A stretch of 64,000 bases of DNA from Papio anubis (GCF_008728515.1 NC_044979.1:168810037-168874036), one strand, 5' to 3'. Shown: positions 44,727 through 57,708, numbered from the stretch's first letter. The notes: generated by a model not told the origin, from the letters alone. Made by a program: numbers and translations.

Positions 44727-45156
44727 TTTTGATGCATTTTATACAAGAAGTCTCCCAGGACATGGAGCAGGGAAGGCCCAGAGGAGAATGGATCTGGAGG
44801 GACAGATAGAAGGCCTCCAGCACCCAGGGAAGCAGTATGAAAAGAGGAATATAAGAACAGAAACTGTGACAAAGCAAATTTAGACCCACGATATTGACAT
44901 TTTTATAAAAAGGATTTTGGAGATTTATACTGAAAAGTTTTGTAACTATTTTATTGCTGTGTATCAGACTTTTAAGGTGTTCAAACCGTTTTTAAATATC
45001 TATTTGGCTTATAATTTTCATTACATTTTTAGTTTGAAAGAGTTTACCTGATTAAATTTTTAATCATTGTTTAAATACTTGAGGAACCCTAATTTGTAAA
45101 GTTCTAGTTTTTTGATATAATAGTTATCTGAGCAGAATGTGAATTTACACTATTGG
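44727..45156. other. Intergenic, unassigned
   Basis: AT-rich; nothing recognised. Confidence 0.4.
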
Positions 45157-45418
45157 GTTTTTTTGGGGGTGGAGTTGTTTGGAGTGCAGTAGTGCGATCA
45201 TGGCTCACTGCAGCCTGGACCCCACTGGGATCCAGTGATCCTCCTGCCTCAGCCTTCCAAGTAGCTGGGACTACAGGTTCGTGCCACCATACCTGGATAA
45301 TTTTTTACCTTTTTTGTAGAGATGGGGGTCTCACTTTGTTGCCCAGGCTGGTCTTGAACTCCTGGGCTCAAGCAATCCTCTTGACTTTCCAAAATGCTGT
45401 GAGTCACCACACCCAGCC
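45157..45418 (-). mobile_element. Truncated old Alu (antisense)
   Basis: AluJ-like, with the 3' end replaced by ttttttgggggtggagttg and a deletion near the 5' end. Confidence 0.85.
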
Positions 45419-45574
45419 AAACAACAGCTGTTTAAAAACAACAATTTAGTGTGGGTTCCCTTCAGTGTGTAAAAATTGTTAAAATCAGGTAAATCTAGCA
45501 TCTGCGGGAGCCAGGAGGGAGCTAAGCGCCTGGTAACCTTCCACTTCTTCTTTCCCTAATTTAGACATTCCTCT

Positions 45575-46925
45575 GCTAAAATCTTCACCATGGCTTCCTA
45601 TCTGGCCCAGAATAAAGCTCAAATCCTTGCCAGAGGCTGCAGGCCCCACCGACTACTCCCCTGGCCTCCATTCCTCTGCACCCCCTCTCTCCTTGTTCTG
45701 CAGGGGCTCAGCCTCCTTGCTGTGCTTGTGTGGAGGCAAACGTGACTGCATCTTGGATGCTAATCCACCATATTGACTTCTGATTCACCCCAGTCCCTGA
45801 AGCCCTTGTTGGGGTCTGTGTGTTTCCTAAACAAAGGAATGAACACACAAGACAACACAGGATGAGACAAACATGGCGGCCTCCCCAAACAACACACTCT
45901 GCTTTATTTTATACAGTCGGTTGTGGAATGTTGCCAAGTCACAAGTCACGTGTTGTTTTTCTGACCTTTCCTGACTTTCTGGTTTCTCAAGATGTTTACA
46001 CATTAACCAGTCCCCAGGGTCTGCTGTTTGCAGCTGGCTCCTTGGTCCTCCCTGTTTGCAGGGAAGGAACGCCCTGCTTCGTTTGCAAGAGCAGGACTTA
46101 TCGGGAACGTCTCGTTTGCGAGCACATAGTCCTCTACAGCCCTCCTGATTCCTACTTTATTTACTGTCCTTAGTGTAAGAACATGTACTCACTACAAATC
46201 CTGCCTTGAGATCAAAGCAACCATAATACTATCACACCAAGTACAGGCTATGACACACATAGCAGTCTTGTCTGTTCTGGACAGTGGCCTTTCATTGTGT
46301 CTTTGGAATATGTACCCTCCCTCCCTCTAGTATATAATCTCTGGGTCTGAGGGTAACCGTGGGAAATCCCTCTGTCTTGCAGTTGCCCAAGACCATGCTT
46401 CTGTCTGTGAGTTCCCCAAGAAACCACCCTTCACCAACAAACTGAATTTGTCTGCCTCATTCTTCCATTTCTCAGCTCCTTTGGCATTTGGAGGCCTTTT
46501 TGCATATAGGGCTCTTTCACGGAACAGCCTGGGATGTGGCAGCGACACATCTGTCCCGGAGCCTGTGCATATGCTCTTCCCTAAGCCTGGAACACCTTCT
46601 ATTTACACAGCCCTGTCCTTGTGTCATTGCATCCAGTGTCTCCTCCTTAGAGAGGTCCTCTCCCTCGCTGTCTCTTGTTCCTCTTTCTTTTTGTTCATAG
46701 CATGTAGCATTACTTGACGTCATAATATTTCAATTCAATTCAACAAATATTTTTTGTTCACACATTTGTCCTTGTCCACACTAGATTGCAGGCTCCAGGA
46801 GAGCAGAGACGTTGTGTATTTTGTTCACTCCTGGATCCCCAGCCCTTAGAACAGTGCTCAGTGCTTAATAGGTGGCTCAAGATCTATTTGTTGAATGCAT
46901 GGATGTATGAATGAATGAATGAATG
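45575..46925 (+). mobile_element. L2 LINE 3' end, split by an LTR-like insert
   Basis: Left part cttcaccatggcttcctatc, tggcccagaataaagctcaa; right part from about 46446 to the gaatgaatgaatgaatg end, including attgcaggctccaggagagc and cctggatccccagcccttag. Classic L2 3' region. Confidence 0.75.
45723..46445. mobile_element. LTR-like insertion inside L2 (unassigned)
   Basis: Roughly 720 bases with tgtggaggcaaacgtgactg at one end and a tagtatataatctctgg TATA-like site near 46328. Looks like a solo LTR by size and content, but family and exact ends are not clear to me. Confidence 0.45.
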
Positions 46926-47654
46926 CCTGGGATCTTTCAGTAAATCCATGGCTGACTCAGGCCCAGAGTTCAGGTCTTCTATGTTCCTTTCACTGATAGC
47001 TGCATTGTATTCCAGGATTTCCCATCTTTCAGATTCCCAGAAATTATGTATACATATGTGCTATGCCCTCTCAGCTGATGGCTTCCTTTTCCTTTCTTCA
47101 CAGTTCTCTGGCATCAATTTTTCCACTTCTCAGAAACCTTTGGCCCACAAATTCCCAAGGGAACCTTGCTCTTCATTCTGGAAAACATGATGCCAACATA
47201 TCAGAATAAAGGACAGATAGGAGCTTCTGCTTCAAAGTGAATCACTTCATGGATGTTAAAGTGTCCTGAAAGATTCTAAACTTCACAATTTTGATAGTAA
47301 CTGTACTATGTTTGCAATATATTTGCATAGATTAATTGTTATATCTGAAAAGCATGAGATTGTTGTTTTTTAAAATTAAATGAAGTAAGTTAATATTTTA
47401 TTACTAGGTATAAGAACTGCTAACGTGGACAACTGTTAGCAGATGTCCTGATGAGGACGTCTATAGAAGTAGAAAATTCTAAATGTCCTACCGTCACCAA
47501 TAAGAAACTTTGACAGTCAAGTAGATACAATACAATCACATGGAAAACTGGATATAGTATATTGTATGTGAAGATCCCATGAAAAGAACAGAGACTGTAG
47601 AAAATATAATCATCTAAGCTACGGGTAAGAAGAACATCAAGATTCTTTAAAGCA
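46926..47654. other. Intergenic, unassigned
   Basis: No recognised gene or repeat. Confidence 0.4.
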
Positions 47655-47845
47655 ATGGCTCTCAAAGTGTGTTTCCTAGACCAGCAGCATCAGCACCAAG
47701 TGGAAGCTTAGGAATGCAACTCTCCAGCCCCACCTCAGACCTACTGGCTCAACAACTGTGAGGGAGAGGTCCGTATTTTCATCTATGTTATAACAGGTCC
47801 TTAGGTGACTCCAATAAACATGAAAGTTGGCAAACCATTGCCTTT
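47655..47845 (+). mobile_element. MER5A-type hAT element
   Basis: Starts caatggctctcaaagtgtg, contains ctccagccccacctcagacc, and ends aagttggcaaaccattg; the ends are an imperfect inverted repeat. Confidence 0.7.
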
Positions 47846-48835
47846 AATGGTGCATAAGTTGTTAATTTAGTACAAAATTTGCAGTTTTCTGTGTTGTGAC
47901 TTTCTATTTTTGCAGAAGGAGAAAAGTACCCCCATTGCAGTAGAGATAAGTGGATCTGAAACCCCAACAGCAGCTGAAGAGGTTCTTTATGACACCGGGA
48001 ACCTGCACTCCAGTTGCCCTTGCACGTTTGTGGTTTAACGGTCCCAGAGACAAATCTGCCACTTCTGACTCGCATCCAACCAAAGTGCAGGTGTCCATCA
48101 TTAGGAGATGTTGGCTGATGTACATAGACACGTAAGAAAGATTCAAAGGGTCGTGGATGGATCACCAATAACACCAGTATATGCAAGATCAGCGGACAGT
48201 GTGTGATCCAGGCCCTAGGACTGACAAATGGGCACTCAGTCCCTGCTTGGGATGGTGTTTTATTTTGACTTTTTTCTGAAACAGCAGAGAAGTTTCCCAA
48301 ATAATCACAAGGACATAAGAAAGTGTTTACACTTGTTTCAGTTGCTCTTCACTGCCTCCCTATGACCAACACTCACAATTCTATGGTCTTAGCAGTTGCA
48401 CTGAGAAGTCAGAAGAACCTGCTATTGTGCTATTGTGGGTTCATAACCTTTTATTACCTCTCACTGAGAAACAATGTATACTACTAAACAAGACATCAGT
48501 TATGACGCTCAAGATTTTAAGTGCTTTTTGAACTAAAAACAAACAAAAAAATTGTGACCTGCATAAAATGTAAATGGTTTATCTTCAAGTCAAAAGTCAC
48601 AGGTTTACCTCTGCAGCTTTACTCTTTCCTAAACATTGCTTTCGTGTATTGCAAACATTGCTTTTGTGTATTGCTTATGTATGCTTTCTGCATGCCAAAA
48701 AGTATATAGAGAATAACAGTTTACTCTAAGTCCTCCAGATGAGTTACTACCTTTACTATGTTTCATTCTCATTACATGTGTCATTGCTTATTAATATACG
48801 TGTTTTGTAGTGGACTTCATGAGGACAGGTAATGT
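47846..48835. other. Intergenic, unassigned
   Basis: A 20-22-base tandem duplication (acattgctttcgtgtattgc type) lies at about 48635-48678. Otherwise no recognised element. Confidence 0.4.
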
Positions 48836-49204
48836 TACCAACTTAATTGTGTACCCCCAAAATTCACATGTTGAAACCCTAATCCCCAATGTGACTGTAT
48901 TTGAAGTAGGGCCTACAGCAGGTAATTAGGGTTAAATGAGGCTATAAGGGTGGGGCCCTGAATCGATGAGATTAGTGTCCTTATAGGAAGAAACAGCAGA
49001 GAGCTTGTTCTCTCCACCATATGAGGACACAGTAAGAATGTAGCCATCTGTGAGCAGGAAGAGCAGCCTCACCGGGAACCAAATGAGCCAGAACCTTAAT
49101 CTTGGACTTCTCACCCTGCAGAACTGTGAGAAAATAAATTTCTGTTGTTTAAGCCACATCGTCTGTAGTATTTTGTTACCGCAGCCTGAGCAGACTAATA
49201 CAGA
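48836..49204 (+). mobile_element. MaLR-type solo LTR (MLT1/MST-like)
   Basis: Nearly full-length: tgttgaaaccctaatcccca, catatgaggacacagtaaga, ctgcagaactgtgagaaaat, aaatttctgttgtttaagcc, ending gcagactaataca. Contains the usual AATAAA. Confidence 0.75.
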
Positions 49205-49800
49205 TACCATGTCTATCTTGTTCATTGTCCTATCTTCGGTGTCTAGTATGTTATAGTCTCTCAAATATATGTTTAGTAAGATGCATCCTACTTAGAAGGC
49301 ACTGAACTTGGCTTTAAATAACTGCTGCATTGTGTTACATTTCCAGGATTTTTTCTCTCTTTCATGAACTCTGTGAAGAAATTTTACTTAGAAAAAACTT
49401 ACACTGTCATTGGCATTACAAGAGGTGCTCTACAGGACTTGTGTGACCCACAGTAGCCCTGCAAAAAAGCCATGTCATCCACTCATGGACAGATTTAAGC
49501 TTAAAATTCTTCCAGAGCTAGCAATGGGATATCTCCCTTTATCTTCTCTGTGATACAGAGACAGTTTTCCATTAATTTCCACATAAGGGCTTTCCATGAA
49601 CATGGTACACAAAAAAAGGGAGAAAGCAACAAGTGAGAGCACTCTGAGTAGGCAGGTTTCACAGGAGCAGAAAGGTGATGAGGAAGGCAGAGATGTGAAC
49701 AGACCAGATGTCTCAAGGGCTCGAGACCAGTAAACATGGTGTGGGAGCAAATATTAAGACTTTTGTTTTTATTTTTCAAATATTTTTAAAAAGGTTTTAA
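49205..49800. other. Intergenic, unassigned
   Basis: Nothing recognised. Confidence 0.4.
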
Positions 49801-50243
49801 GCCAGGTACAGTGGTTCGTGCCTGTAATCTCAGCTACTTAAGAGGCTGAGGTAGGGCCGGGAGCGATGGCTCATGCCTATAATCCCAGCATTTTGGGAGG
49901 CTGAGACAGGTGGATCACTTGAGGTCAGGTGTTTGTGACCAGCCTGGTCAACATGGGGAAATTCTGTCACTACTAAAAATACAAAAATTAGCTGAGGATG
50001 GTGATGTGTACCTGTAATCCCAGACACTCAGGAGGCTGAGGCATGAGAATCACTTGAACCTGGGAGACAGTGAGCCGAGATTGTGCCACTGCACTCCAGC
50101 TTGGTTGACAGAGACTCCCTCTCAAAAAAAAAGAAGCTGAGGTGAGAGGATTCCTTGAGCCCAGGAGTTCAAGGCTGCATGAGCTATGATCACATCACTG
50201 CACTCCAGCTTGGGCAACAGAGCAAGACCCCATGTTATAAAAA
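49801..50243 (+). mobile_element. Alu monomer interrupted by a full Alu
   Basis: Outer unit (49801-49854 and 50134-50243) is a single 7SL-like arm (ctacttaagaggctgaggta, then gctatgatcacatcactgca), consistent with an old FRAM/FLAM. Inner Alu (49855-50133) is sense-oriented with an AluS look. Confidence 0.82.
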
Positions 50244-50915
50244 GCTTTTAAAATCCTTTTTTAAATGTCTATAAAAGGCATCCTTTTCAAATGTTTATTT
50301 TGCATGTGATTCAGGATGTGCATAAAAATATGTGCAGTAATATGTGTATTTAACTTATACATAAATAACAATACATCTATTGGGAATGCATGATCAATGT
50401 TGTTGTTGTTTTTCTATTGGAATTATGTAATAAAAAAATATCTAAAGGCCGCTGGTCTTGACTTAGGTATAGCAGGAAGGTGGAAACAAAAGGAGGAGGT
50501 CCAAACACTAATGGGTTAATTAAAAGTCAGTCAACAGAACAGCAGTGGTAAAAAGCTTCCCACACTCCTCTGGGGCCTGCCTCTCCCCTTCCTGAGGCAG
50601 TCAGGCATTTGTCTAAGTCACCCGTAGGCAAAAAATTATAGATCTGTTCTTCTTAATTGAATTAACCACCCTGGCAATATTACTGCACTCTTCAGGAGGC
50701 CAAAGTAAAGAGTTCACCATTCTGGCAGTTGCTGTCCACAATCTTGCAATGTCTCACACCCTACTTACCTACTTACCCTACAGGGATGCTTCCAGAGATA
50801 AGTTCTGCCTCAAAAACACATGCCTTCATTTGCTTGGGAAAGACTCTGTTAATACTAGCTACCTAAAAAAAAAAAAATCAACCTGCTGTCTCCTTTAAAA
50901 TATATATATAAAAAA
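50244..50915. other. Intergenic, unassigned
   Basis: AT-rich, with no recognised element. Confidence 0.4.
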
Positions 50916-53030
50916 AAATACTCAAAAATTGCCAGACAATGAGAAAAATAAAAGGACAAACAGAACAAATTGACTCTTAAAGAAATGGAATATTGGAACA
51001 GAAGAGAATGTCACAGAAACCCAAATTCTAAAAGATCCCACATTAGTGCATCCATAAAATAAGATCATGATGCTACATGTTAAAAAATCAGAATAAAGAA
51101 ATGCTTTTAAAAATTAAACACATAATTATAGAAATAAATAATTCAATAGAAATCAAGTAAATCTTCCGGAACCAAAGACAAAAATATAAAGAGTTAAAAA
51201 CTAGAGGAACATATTAGGCGACCTTAAGGGTCAATCCAGGAAGTACAATTTTCTAATAGGAGTTTAAGAAAGAAGAAAGAAAATGGAAGGGAGGAAGTAT
51301 TAAAACACAGTGCAAGGATGAGACTTCTGCTTCTGGCCATGATGGAGTAACATGGAGCAGATTTACTCTTTTGCCTTAAACTATAAATAAACAACCAAAA
51401 CAGCACAAAAGATTTAAAATACATATTTTTAGATATTTGACAATAAAAAACTCAGGGCAGTGATCCCTGAGAGAAGAGAAACCATTGAGATGAGCTCTAC
51501 AATTGTCCAAGCTGACTTACCGGAGAGAATTTCCAGGCCTCAGCATAGAGAGAAGGACTCCATATCCCTGGGGGTCAAGGAAATGCAGCTAGGAGTCCAA
51601 GGAGGCCACAGCAGCTAGATTTCATAGAGCAGAGAACCAGATAAGAGACAGCTGCACACACAGAAAGAGCTCCAGAGAGCTGCAAACAGTATTAGGCTAA
51701 TTACTGATCAGACAATGTGTAGTAAGGAAACTTGAGGCCAGGGAAAGAATCACACAAAAAAAGGGATAAATCCCCAGGGTTCATGCTGGGCTGAAAATAG
51801 TTTCCAACCAGCGTGGAAAACCTCGTAATTCATGAAGCATCAGGTAGCATACTCGGGGCTGTTACTTCTCTGGTCCCCTCTGACAAAGCAAGCCTCAAAA
51901 GTACCAAACCATTTCCAAGTAGCTTAACTGGATCCTAGAATAAAACTCAAGCAATATTTATAGGAATAAAGAAATATCCAGCACCCAATAATGTAACATT
52001 TATAATGTCTGGCACCCAACAAAAAATTACTAGACAGGCAAAAAGGTAGGAAAATACAACCCATAATGAATGAGAAGTTTTTTTTTTAAATTAAACTAAT
52101 TAAATTCCATACAGTTTAATTTAGCAAAGAACAATTCATTAATTGGGCAGCCCCCAGAATAGGTTCAGAGCAACTTCAGGGCTGCCACATGGTCAATAAC
52201 ATTTTTAAACAGAAAAAGGAAACTGATGTACAGAAAACAGAAGTGAGATATAGAAATAGCTGGATTGGTCACAGCTGCTTTGTTGCCTTATTAAAGCTGG
52301 CTTAAACAGCTGGCCACCTGTGACTGGCCAAAACTCAGTTGCTGTGATTGGCTGAGACGCTGCTACTTGTTACAAGAGCAAGTTACAGTCTTTACACATC
52401 TAGGTAGGCTACAGTTCATAATGCACAAGGAAGCCTTTAGGCCAAACTTAAAATACGTGAAGAGGCAGCTTTAGGCTAAATTTAATTTAACAAGATGAAA
52501 AGTAAATCAATAGAAACAGTAGACAGAATTAGTAGATTGGGACATTAAAACAGTTATTGAAACCATATTTCATGTGTTCAAGGAGATGGAGGAAAGCCTT
52601 AGTATATTAAAGAGAGACATGAAATAGATTTTCAATATATTTTTAAAAGACCAAATCCAACTTCTAGAGATACAATGTCTGAGATGAAAAAATACTGAAT
52701 TCAGATTAATAGCTGATTAGACACTGCAGAAGAAAAGAGCAGTGCAACTGAAAACATAGTGATAGAAACTATTCAAAATGAAAGACACAGGGGAAAGGAC
52801 AAGAAAAAATGAAAGAACAGCATCAAACACAACTTTAAGGAGTCTAATATTGTATATTTTGAAGGATAGTAAAGAGAGGATTAAAAAAAAATTGAAAGAA
52901 TGGCCAATAGTTTTCCAAACTTGATGAAAACTATAAACCCATTGAACCAAGAAGCTCACCAAACCCCAGCCACAAAAATAATACAAGAAAATTTTCTTCA
53001 GCTAGAGAGACACAAGTCCTCAAATAGAAA
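50916..53030 (+). mobile_element. L1M 5' region and start of ORF1 (fossil)
   Basis: Contains gccatgatggagtaacatgg, atccagcacccaataatgta, aaaaattactagacaggcaa, gacattaaaacagttattga, tctagagatacaatgtctga and ttccaaacttgatgaaaact in L1M order. The short open frame at 52900-53091 begins MANSFPNLMKTINP, an ORF1 remnant. A ~415-base foreign insert lies at about 52079-52494. Confidence 0.78.
52079..52494. mobile_element. Unassigned ~415-base insertion in L1M
   Basis: It begins with a T tract, breaks L1 continuity between atgagaag and atgaaaag (a possible target duplication), and contains a gtgattggctgag inverted CCAAT box. Looks retroelement- or LTR-derived; I cannot name the family. Confidence 0.55.
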
Positions 53031-53090
53031 GAGTCCACCGAATGGTGTCAAGCAATCAGGTATCCAGGTAGTATTTAGGACAATGAGCTG

Positions 53091-53500
53091 AACTGAAAAT
53101 AACAATCAAGCCTTTATTCACTAACTGCAAGCAAGAAGCAAAAAGAGGCACCAGCACCCCAGTGTTCCCTTTTCCCCTACAGAATGGCTAGGAATGCAGA
53201 TATGCTTATGAGCAGGGCTGGCCAGAGGTGGTGTGGGAGGTGGGAAAGTTGAGTCCTTAACCACAAATCCTTCTAGAAAAATGCAGTGCACTGTAGTGCA
53301 CATGCAAGTCTGGTATGGGGAGGGCAGTTTCTCCCCATAAGGCTTGGCAGACAAAGCTTTGAAATTTCTGTGGTCAGGACTGAAAGATCACGCACAAGAT
53401 TTTGGGATGGAGCCAGACTCCTCAAATGAGGAGCAGAATCATTAGGGGAATAAAAGCTCCTCCTCCTCTTTCCAATACTCTGATATGTATGAAATTTGGA
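53091..53500. other. Intergenic, unassigned
   Basis: No named element recognised. Confidence 0.4.
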
Positions 53501-53805
53501 GGCCAGGCATGGTGGCTCACACCTGTTATACCAGCATGTTGGGAGACGGAGGCGGACGGATCACGAGGTCAGGAGGTCGAGACCATCCTGGCTAACCTGG
53601 TGAAACCCCGTCTCTACTAAAACTTAAAAAAATTAGCTGGGCGTGATGGTGGGCACCTGTAGTCCCAGCTACTCGGGAGGCTGAGGCAGGAGAATGGCTT
53701 GAACCCGGGAGGCGGAGCTTGCAGTGAGCCAAGATGGCGCCACTGCACTCCAGCCTGGACGACAGAATGAGACTCTGTCTCAAAATAAATAAATAAATAA
53801 ATAAT
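53501..53805 (+). mobile_element. AluY
   Basis: Sense AluY-like copy (gatcacgaggtcaggaggtc, gaatggcttgaacccgggag) with an (AAAT)n-type tail. Confidence 0.93.
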
Positions 53806-54837
53806 AATAAAAGATGTAAAATCTGAATATCAGGAAAGAAATCTAGGCTGAAGACCAATTTGGGAGCCATGAGCATAAACGACAGTCAGTGAACTCACAG
53901 AAGGGAAAGAGACCATTACGGGAGATGAGAAGAGAAGGTGAATTAGGACAAAGCAGTGAGGCACACTAATATTTAAGTCACAAGCAGTGGAGTGGGCTGT
54001 CCTGGAGATTGAGAAGAATGGCCAGAAAGGCAGATGCAACAGCAAACATGTAGGCAACCATGAGAAGAAGAGCATGAGGAATGACAGATACCAAATGCTA
54101 TGGAGAAGTCAAGTAAAATCAAGGCTATAAAATATCTAATAGATCTGAATACTAGAAATTAACTGATGATCTTGGTGAGAACAGAGTAAGCAAAATGATT
54201 GGGACAGAAAGATAAACATAGTGGGCTGAGGAATACATAAGAAGTGAGAAAACAAAGATAGTTGTGGACAAATGTAGATAGATTTGGCTACAAATAACAA
54301 CAGGAAAGACAGCTTCTGGAGTGAATGCAGTATATATGCCTTTTTAAATTGGGAGAGACTTGAGAATGTTTAACTGTTAATGAGAAGAAACTAAAGAGAG
54401 GAGATAAAGTCATGAAAAAAGGTAAAAATAATCAATGGAAAGCCATCCCTATGAAGGGGTGGCTTACAGAACCAGACAGAGAGATTTTCATTTGACTGAA
54501 AGAAGGATGTCTTCCCAATGACAGGAAAAGACAGAAAGGAGGCAGGTGCAGGTGAGTTTGAAGTTGAAACCTGAAACCTGATCTGTTGACTGTATTTTCC
54601 AAGAAAGTAGGAGTCGGTTGGAGGAACATCTGTTGAAAATGAGAAGAAAAGGTGTAGGGTAGAGATTTGAAGTGAGTGCAGGTTTTTAATTTCAGCTCAA
54701 TTGAGGTTGCAGACTATGAAGTTTTGATCACTGGGGCTATTTGATCCTTCAGGTTTTCTCCAGAAAAACTAGATTTTCCCCCTAAGCCCTCCTGAAGTAG
54801 GAAAAACAACAACCACAATGGTCAGGGAAAAATAGCC
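53806..54837. other. Intergenic, unassigned
   Basis: A/G-rich text that could be a very old LINE (L3/CR1-like), but I cannot support a call. Confidence 0.35.
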
Positions 54838-55050
54838 AAAATTATTGAGCACAGTGTGCCAGACACTAAACTAAGCTCTTGATGTGCATTAACTGATTAA
54901 AAATTAATCACAGCACTATGATATAGATATTGTTATAGTCCCAACAAGGAAACAGGAAAAAAGATTAAGTAACTCGCCCAAGATCCCAGAGTGATGGAGC
55001 TGGGATATCAACCTAAGTCAACTTCAGAACTCAGACTCTAAACCAGTAGG
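54838..55050 (+). mobile_element. MIR
   Basis: gtgtgccagacactaaacta, agtaactcgcccaagatccc, agagtgatggagctgggata; standard MIR order. Confidence 0.7.
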
Positions 55051-55389
55051 CCAGTCTCTGTTTAAGAGATATTTAGTTAGCATTTGAAAAGGCATATGGC
55101 TGTATGGCTGTCTTCCATGTTACTGCTTAAAAACAGACATCTTTCTTTCTCAGTATGCAGTGAGCATGCAGCCACACTCAATCTTTCCTCAAGCTATGTG
55201 AACACAGATGAGAGCTTCAAATATGCTGTTCCCGTTGTTTAGAATGATGTATCCCTCTTCTCTTCCTATCTCCTACTTATACTCTGCCTCCCCTTGAACA
55301 TCTCTTACTCCAGGTTACCTGCTGCAATCTATATCCCTCGCCACTAAACTAGTTTAGTGTTCCCACTGTTTGCTTCATCATCATCATTA
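55051..55389. other. Intergenic, unassigned
   Basis: 55240-55330 has an L2-like flavour (ttgtttagaatgatgtatcc) but is too short to name. Confidence 0.35.
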
Positions 55390-55681
55390 TTACTATTTTG
55401 AAATAGCATCTCCCTCTCTCACCCAGGCTGGAGTGCAGTGGTGTGATCATGGCTCATTGTAGCCTTGACTTCCCGGGGTTCAAGCAATTCTCCCGGCTCA
55501 GCCTCCTGAGTAGCTGAGACCACAGGCTTCTGCCACCTCATCCAGCTAATTGTTTGTATTTTTTGCAGATATGGGGGTCTCACTTTGTTGTCCAGGCTGG
55601 TCTCAAACTCCTGGGCTCAAGTGATCCTCTTGCTGCAGCCTCTCAAAGTACTGGGATTACAGGTGTGAGCCACTGTGCCAG
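55390..55681 (-). mobile_element. Old Alu (antisense)
   Basis: AluJ-like, with an (ATT)n replaced tail. Confidence 0.9.
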
Positions 55682-56261
55682 CTTCACTACTATCTTTTAC
55701 CGAATTGCCTGCCTACTGGGATGAGGAAAGGTGTTGGATCATAAAGCACCAAGGACAAAAACATTCTGGAGATTCCAGAGTAGAACTGCTCAGATTCCTT
55801 CCTAAGCATCCCAGAGCTAGTGTTTGTACACCCTCAAAGTCTGTGCCACTGGGCTGCTACTCAGCTAGGACTCTTCTCGTTTCATCTACCAACCTCTCCT
55901 ACCAGAAAGAAGTGAATTTATTCTTCTGGAAAGTTCTAAAGCAGTGATTTCTAATCCAGGGTGCACCTACCCTAGGGGTTTGTGTTGGAATACAAGGTCC
56001 ACTGAAGTGCAATGAAATTCTATTTACATTTTTTAATAATAAATAAATTAAGCTTTTGATATTTGATATATAATCTAGCACGAGCACCTTCACTTGGTCC
56101 AAATGCCAGAGGATCACATGTCACATTCAGTGATGTGTGACACATTTGAGAACACAGTGAAACTCACAAGGCGGAAACGTGCAGCGATGCTTCTATTTGT
56201 ACACTTTTGGAGTTGGTGACTATGTCTAGCCATTTACTTGGCCTGATGTGTGTTTACAGGT
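55682..56261. other. Intergenic, unassigned
   Basis: Nothing recognised with confidence. Confidence 0.4.
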
Positions 56262-56275
56262 TGTTAGCTAGTTTT

Positions 56276-56576
56276 TTTTTTTTTTTTTTTTTTTGAGACT
56301 GAGTCTGGCTCTGTCGCCCAGGCTGGAGTGCGGTGGCCGGATCTCAGCTCACTGCAAGCTCCGCCTCCCGGGTTCACGCCATTCTCCTGCCTCAGCCTCC
56401 CGAGTAGCTGGGACCACAGGCGCCCGCCACTTCGCCCGGCTAGTTTTTTGTATTTTTTAGTAGAGACGGGGTTTCACCTTGTTAGCCAGGATGGTCTCGA
56501 TCTCCTGACCTCGTGATCCACCAGTCTCGGCCTCCCAAAGTGCTGGGATTACAGGCTTGAGCCACCGCGCCCGGCC
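56276..56576 (-). mobile_element. Full-length young AluY, Old World monkey type
   Basis: Perfect 14-base duplication tgttagctagtttt at 56262-56275 and 56577-56590. Very similar to the copy at 19195-19498, including ggccggatctcagctc and ggcttgagccaccgcgcccg. Confidence 0.95.
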
Positions 56577-57708
56577 TGTTAGCTAGTTTTAACTAAATTA
56601 TTGCTCACAAAATAAATGTGACAATGTTATTGCAAATAAATTGGAAATTAAAGATAGTATTATTAATACACAAGTGAATAAGGTAACAGCAGCCTTGACA
56701 TACTAGCTAATCACAGTATGAAGCCATCACATTAGGACGACATTTTCCAGAAAAGCAAACCCCCACAATTTCTTTTCAAAAGTGTTTAGAGTCATATGAT
56801 ACTCATTCGTTTTGGTTCTTTACAAAATTCCATAGTTGGTGACAGTGTTTAGAAACTGCTTTAGGGATTCTTAATAGCAAAAGAGAAAACGCCACATGCC
56901 CCTTGTTCTTCTTTTTACAATATGATGACAAACTAAAATACATTCCTCAGTCAGCAATAGTGTTGGACTATGTATAGCAAATACGGCTGAAGATGTGAAG
57001 AAACAAGAGTTCAATTTCAGTGTGGGAAATCTGCCATGTAATCATATGGAAACATGCTCTAAAGCACAGATGTTTCTAACATGTCTTTTTCCAAAAAGTG
57101 AAACACATAAGGAACTTTTCCTTTGTTAGCCAAAAAGGGAAAGATAAAATATATACTCAACAGTAATTTACTCTTAGGCAATACAAAAAGTTTTAGTGCC
57201 TATATAATGGTTTCTAAATACCATTCCCCAATAAAAAACAAAACAAACAAACAAACAACAACAAAAAAACAGGGCCCCTTGAAGAAATGGCTTATTTTAG
57301 AGCTGAGCAGGAAAAATGTAAGAGGAACTGGGTGGGACCATCTTGTGCTAGAAAGTAAAGAAGTGTTAGAAAAAATTATGAGCATATCAGCAAAAGGAAC
57401 AAGAGTCAGCCTGAAGTGACTGCCACTGGCCAAATCTGGGACAATTTGAGCATTAAAATAAATAAGGAGGGTGAATTGGTAGAGCACAGGAGATATTTAG
57501 GGCAGCGAAATGCCTCTGTATGATGCTGTAATGGTAGATACATAACATTATGTTGCAGGTGGTTAGGCATGAGAGGGGCAGGAAAGGGCTCTTCCCCCAC
57601 CCACCAGGAATGTCAGGTGATGGTTCAACAATCGCATTGCCTCTCTAAAAATAATTCAGCACCCAGTGCCAAATTATCTCCTGATGGTCCACAGCTATTA
57701 CATTAGAG
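56577..57708. other. Intergenic, unassigned
   Basis: AT-rich with an (AAAC)n run near 57237-57260. No recognised element. Confidence 0.4.
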
